Positions 8,527 to 9,648 of a stretch of DNA of 9,648 nt are shown here, one piece after another. The position numbers were made by a program, and so were the translations under genes. The notes beneath the pieces were generated by a model. That model was not told the origin of the DNA and made no database searches. It saw only the letters and a list, made by a program, of their open reading frames with translations. The stretch spans positions 1 through 9,648 of the forward strand of contig CAZEZH010000129.1 of NCBI GenBank assembly GCA_964516305.1, read 5' to 3'. How positions within the stretch are numbered: position 1 is the first letter of the stretch; each line of letters opens with the position of its first letter. The DNA comes from Lamprobacter sp964516305. GTDB taxonomy: Bacteria; Pseudomonadota; Gammaproteobacteria; Chromatiales; Chromatiaceae.

Positions 8527-9186
8527 ATGCACTGGAATCACGAAGCCACCACGCCCCTGCATGAGGAACGCCTCGAGGCGGTCATGGATGCCGTGCGAGC
8601 AAGCGGGGCTCGTCGTCTGCTCGATCTTGGCTGTGGCGAGGGGGATCTACTCGTGCGACTCGCGCAGGAGCCCGGACTTGAGCAGATCCTAGGGCTCGAT
8701 CTGGATGCCCGCTGCCTTGAACAGGTGCGGCTGCGGCTCGATGCGATCGCCGCCGAGCCACCCAGAACGTGCGGCAGTGAACGGCAAGGTCACAAAGGTC
8801 ACAGGATCGAGCTGCGGCACGGCTCGCTGACCGAGCCCGATGCCAGCCTCGCCGGCTTCGACTGCGCCTTGCTGATCGAGACCATCGAGCACATCGACCC
8901 CCGGGATCTGGCTCCAGTGGAGCAGGCAATCTTCACCCGCATGCGCCCGCAAACGGTGATCATCAGCACCCCGAATGCCGAGTACAACCCGCTGCTCGAG
9001 GTGCCACCGAACCGCTTTCGTCATCCCGACCATCGCTTCGAATGGGATCGCCCGCGGTTCCAGCGCTGGACGCGCGGCGTTGCGCAGCGGCATGGCTATG
9101 GGCTGCGCCACCGGGACATCGGTGGTGTTCATCCGGTTTATGGCGGCGCCAGCCAGATGGCGTTATTTCGGCGCCAGCGACCTTAA
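8527..9186 (+). CDS. Stand-alone Hen1-type SAM methyltransferase (putative RNA 3'-terminal 2'-O-methyltransferase)
   Basis: A 219-residue class I methyltransferase that resembles the C-terminal catalytic domain of bacterial Hen1, the enzyme that methylates the 2'-OH of the 3'-terminal ribose of RNA. SAM-binding motif I is LLDLGCGEGDLL (31-42), followed by the acidic strand end GLDLD (56-60). The Hen1 metal site is complete: Glu118, Glu121 and His122 in ETIEHID, and His169 in DHRFEW. TPNAEYN (148-154), RFRHPDHRFEW (163-173) and the RHGYGL stretch (188-193) are also family-typical. Canonical bacterial Hen1 is about 450-470 residues, with an N-terminal domain that activates the Pnkp ligase; that domain is absent. 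I chose the ATG at 8527 because homology starts right after it (PLHEERLEAVMDAVRASGAR). A GTG at 8443, preceded by GAGAAAGA, would add 28 residues without family features. No pnkp gene lies within the window. The substrate is unknown; a tRNA or other small RNA end is the natural guess. Confidence 0.85.
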   Translation: MHWNHEATTPLHEERLEAVMDAVRASGARRLLDLGCGEGDLLVRLAQEPGLEQILGLDLDARCLEQVRLRLDAIAAEPPRTCGSERQGHKGHRIELRHGSLTEPDASLAGFDCALLIETIEHIDPRDLAPVEQAIFTRMRPQTVIISTPNAEYNPLLEVPPNRFRHPDHRFEWDRPRFQRWTRGVAQRHGYGLRHRDIGGVHPVYGGASQMALFRRQRP

Positions 9187-9258
9187 AAAGCAGCGAGCAG
9201 GCCCATCTGGAATCGCATCTCGACGCCGAAGTGGATTGGGGTAGCCGCGAAAATCGCC

Positions 9259-9648
9259 CTAGAGCAAGCGACGATTCTTGCTCTGCATACGCCGATAAAG
9301 CTCGTCCATCACCGCGATGAAGGACTGATCCCGATCCCAGAAGGGCGGAAAGTCGCCACCCTTCTTCACCAGCACAGCGGAGACGCGATCAGGCCCCTGT
9401 TCGATGGCAGCCTCAGGCTCAGTGGGCAATGGAACACGCCCGCGCCAAAAACCCTGTGGATCGAGGGCCTGCTGCTGCCACGCGCTCACCGCGCTCGCCG
9501 CGCTCGTCATCTCGTCAGCCACAGGCCGCAGCGGCGGATATAACGACGCCACCGGCTCCAGCGGCGTCTGATCATCCTCAGTCATCAAAGGCGCAAGCGC
9601 CTGCCCAAGCGGGGTCTTCGCAAGCTGTGTACGCAGCTCGTTGCGCGC
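9259..9648 (-). CDS. Unrecognised protein, C-terminal part (runs off right edge)
   Basis: The minus-strand frame is open from the right edge to a TAG at 9261-9259, giving 129 residues. An internal TTG-ATG pair at 9588-9583 could be a start for a product of about 110 residues, but it has no ribosome binding site and the frame continues upstream without a stop, so I treat this as the end of a longer protein. The sequence is soluble, Pro/Ala/Glu-rich, with a conserved-looking aromatic patch, GGDFPPFWDRDQSF, about 20-34 residues from the C-terminus, and a basic tail (YRRMQSKNRR). I cannot assign a family. It converges on the Hen1-type gene with 72 bases between stop codons. Confidence 0.65.
   Translation of the reverse strand, partial: ARNELRTQLAKTPLGQALAPLMTEDDQTPLEPVASLYPPLRPVADEMTSAASAVSAWQQQALDPQGFWRGRVPLPTEPEAAIEQGPDRVSAVLVKKGGDFPPFWDRDQSFIAVMDELYRRMQSKNRRLL
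9261..9284. repeat. 8-bp inverted repeat over the end of the right-edge gene
   Basis: AGAGCAAG (9261-9268) and CTTGCTCT (9277-9284) form perfect 8-bp arms with an 8-base loop, spanning the last codons and the first base of the stop codon of the minus-strand gene. On the minus strand ATTTTC follows a few bases after the stem, too far for a textbook intrinsic terminator; on the plus strand no T-run follows. It sits where the two convergent transcripts meet, so it may help end one of them. Confidence 0.45.

Noticed and set aside
9589..9602. Palindrome AGGCGC-AA-GCGCCT
   Set aside because: It is short, lies within an open coding frame, and consists of GC-rich codons where such symmetry is expected by chance.

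Overview
The window is high-GC, densely packed chromosomal DNA of a gammaproteobacterium. The best evidence for that is a full-length release factor 3 that tracks the E. coli protein closely, together with the UPF0585/DUF938 and COG4255 families. A purple sulfur bacterium or relative (Chromatiales) is a reasonable guess from the family mix and base composition, but nothing here proves it. There are no rRNA or tRNA genes, insertion sequences, CRISPR arrays or phage genes.

Layout, left to right. (1) Positions 1-1410, minus strand: an unrecognised lipoprotein gene, with its stop codon abutting a small membrane/coiled-coil protein gene that runs off the left edge. (2) Positions 1411-1801: about 390 bases without a convincing gene. 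(3) Positions 1802-2410, plus strand: a UPF0585/DUF938 methyltransferase-fold protein. (4) Positions 2433-2532: exactly 100 Ns, an assembly scaffold gap, so linkage across it is not proven. (5) Positions 2537-5163, minus strand: prfC (peptide chain release factor 3) followed by a COG4255 'phosphoglycerate mutase-like' protein, probably one transcript. (6) Positions 5307-6980, plus strand: a CPA2 (Kef-type) cation:proton antiporter with a C-terminal RCK/TrkA-N domain, divergent from prfC across a 143-base intergenic region holding a perfect 8-bp inverted repeat. (7) Positions 7051-8421, minus strand: a tandem-domain universal stress protein (UspE-like) and, upstream of it, a three-helix membrane protein; a probable intrinsic terminator separates Usp from the antiporter. 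(8) Positions 8527-9186, plus strand: a stand-alone methyltransferase with the metal-binding signature of Hen1, the RNA 3'-terminal 2'-O-methyltransferase. (9) Positions 9259 to the right edge, minus strand: the C-terminal part of an unrecognised protein.

Most of the window is housekeeping and stress physiology: translation termination, K+/H+ exchange and universal stress signalling. The most interesting item is the Hen1-type methyltransferase, which lacks the N-terminal Pnkp-activating domain of canonical bacterial Hen1 and has no Pnkp repair enzyme beside it here. The unrecognised lipoprotein/membrane-protein pair at the left edge comes second.
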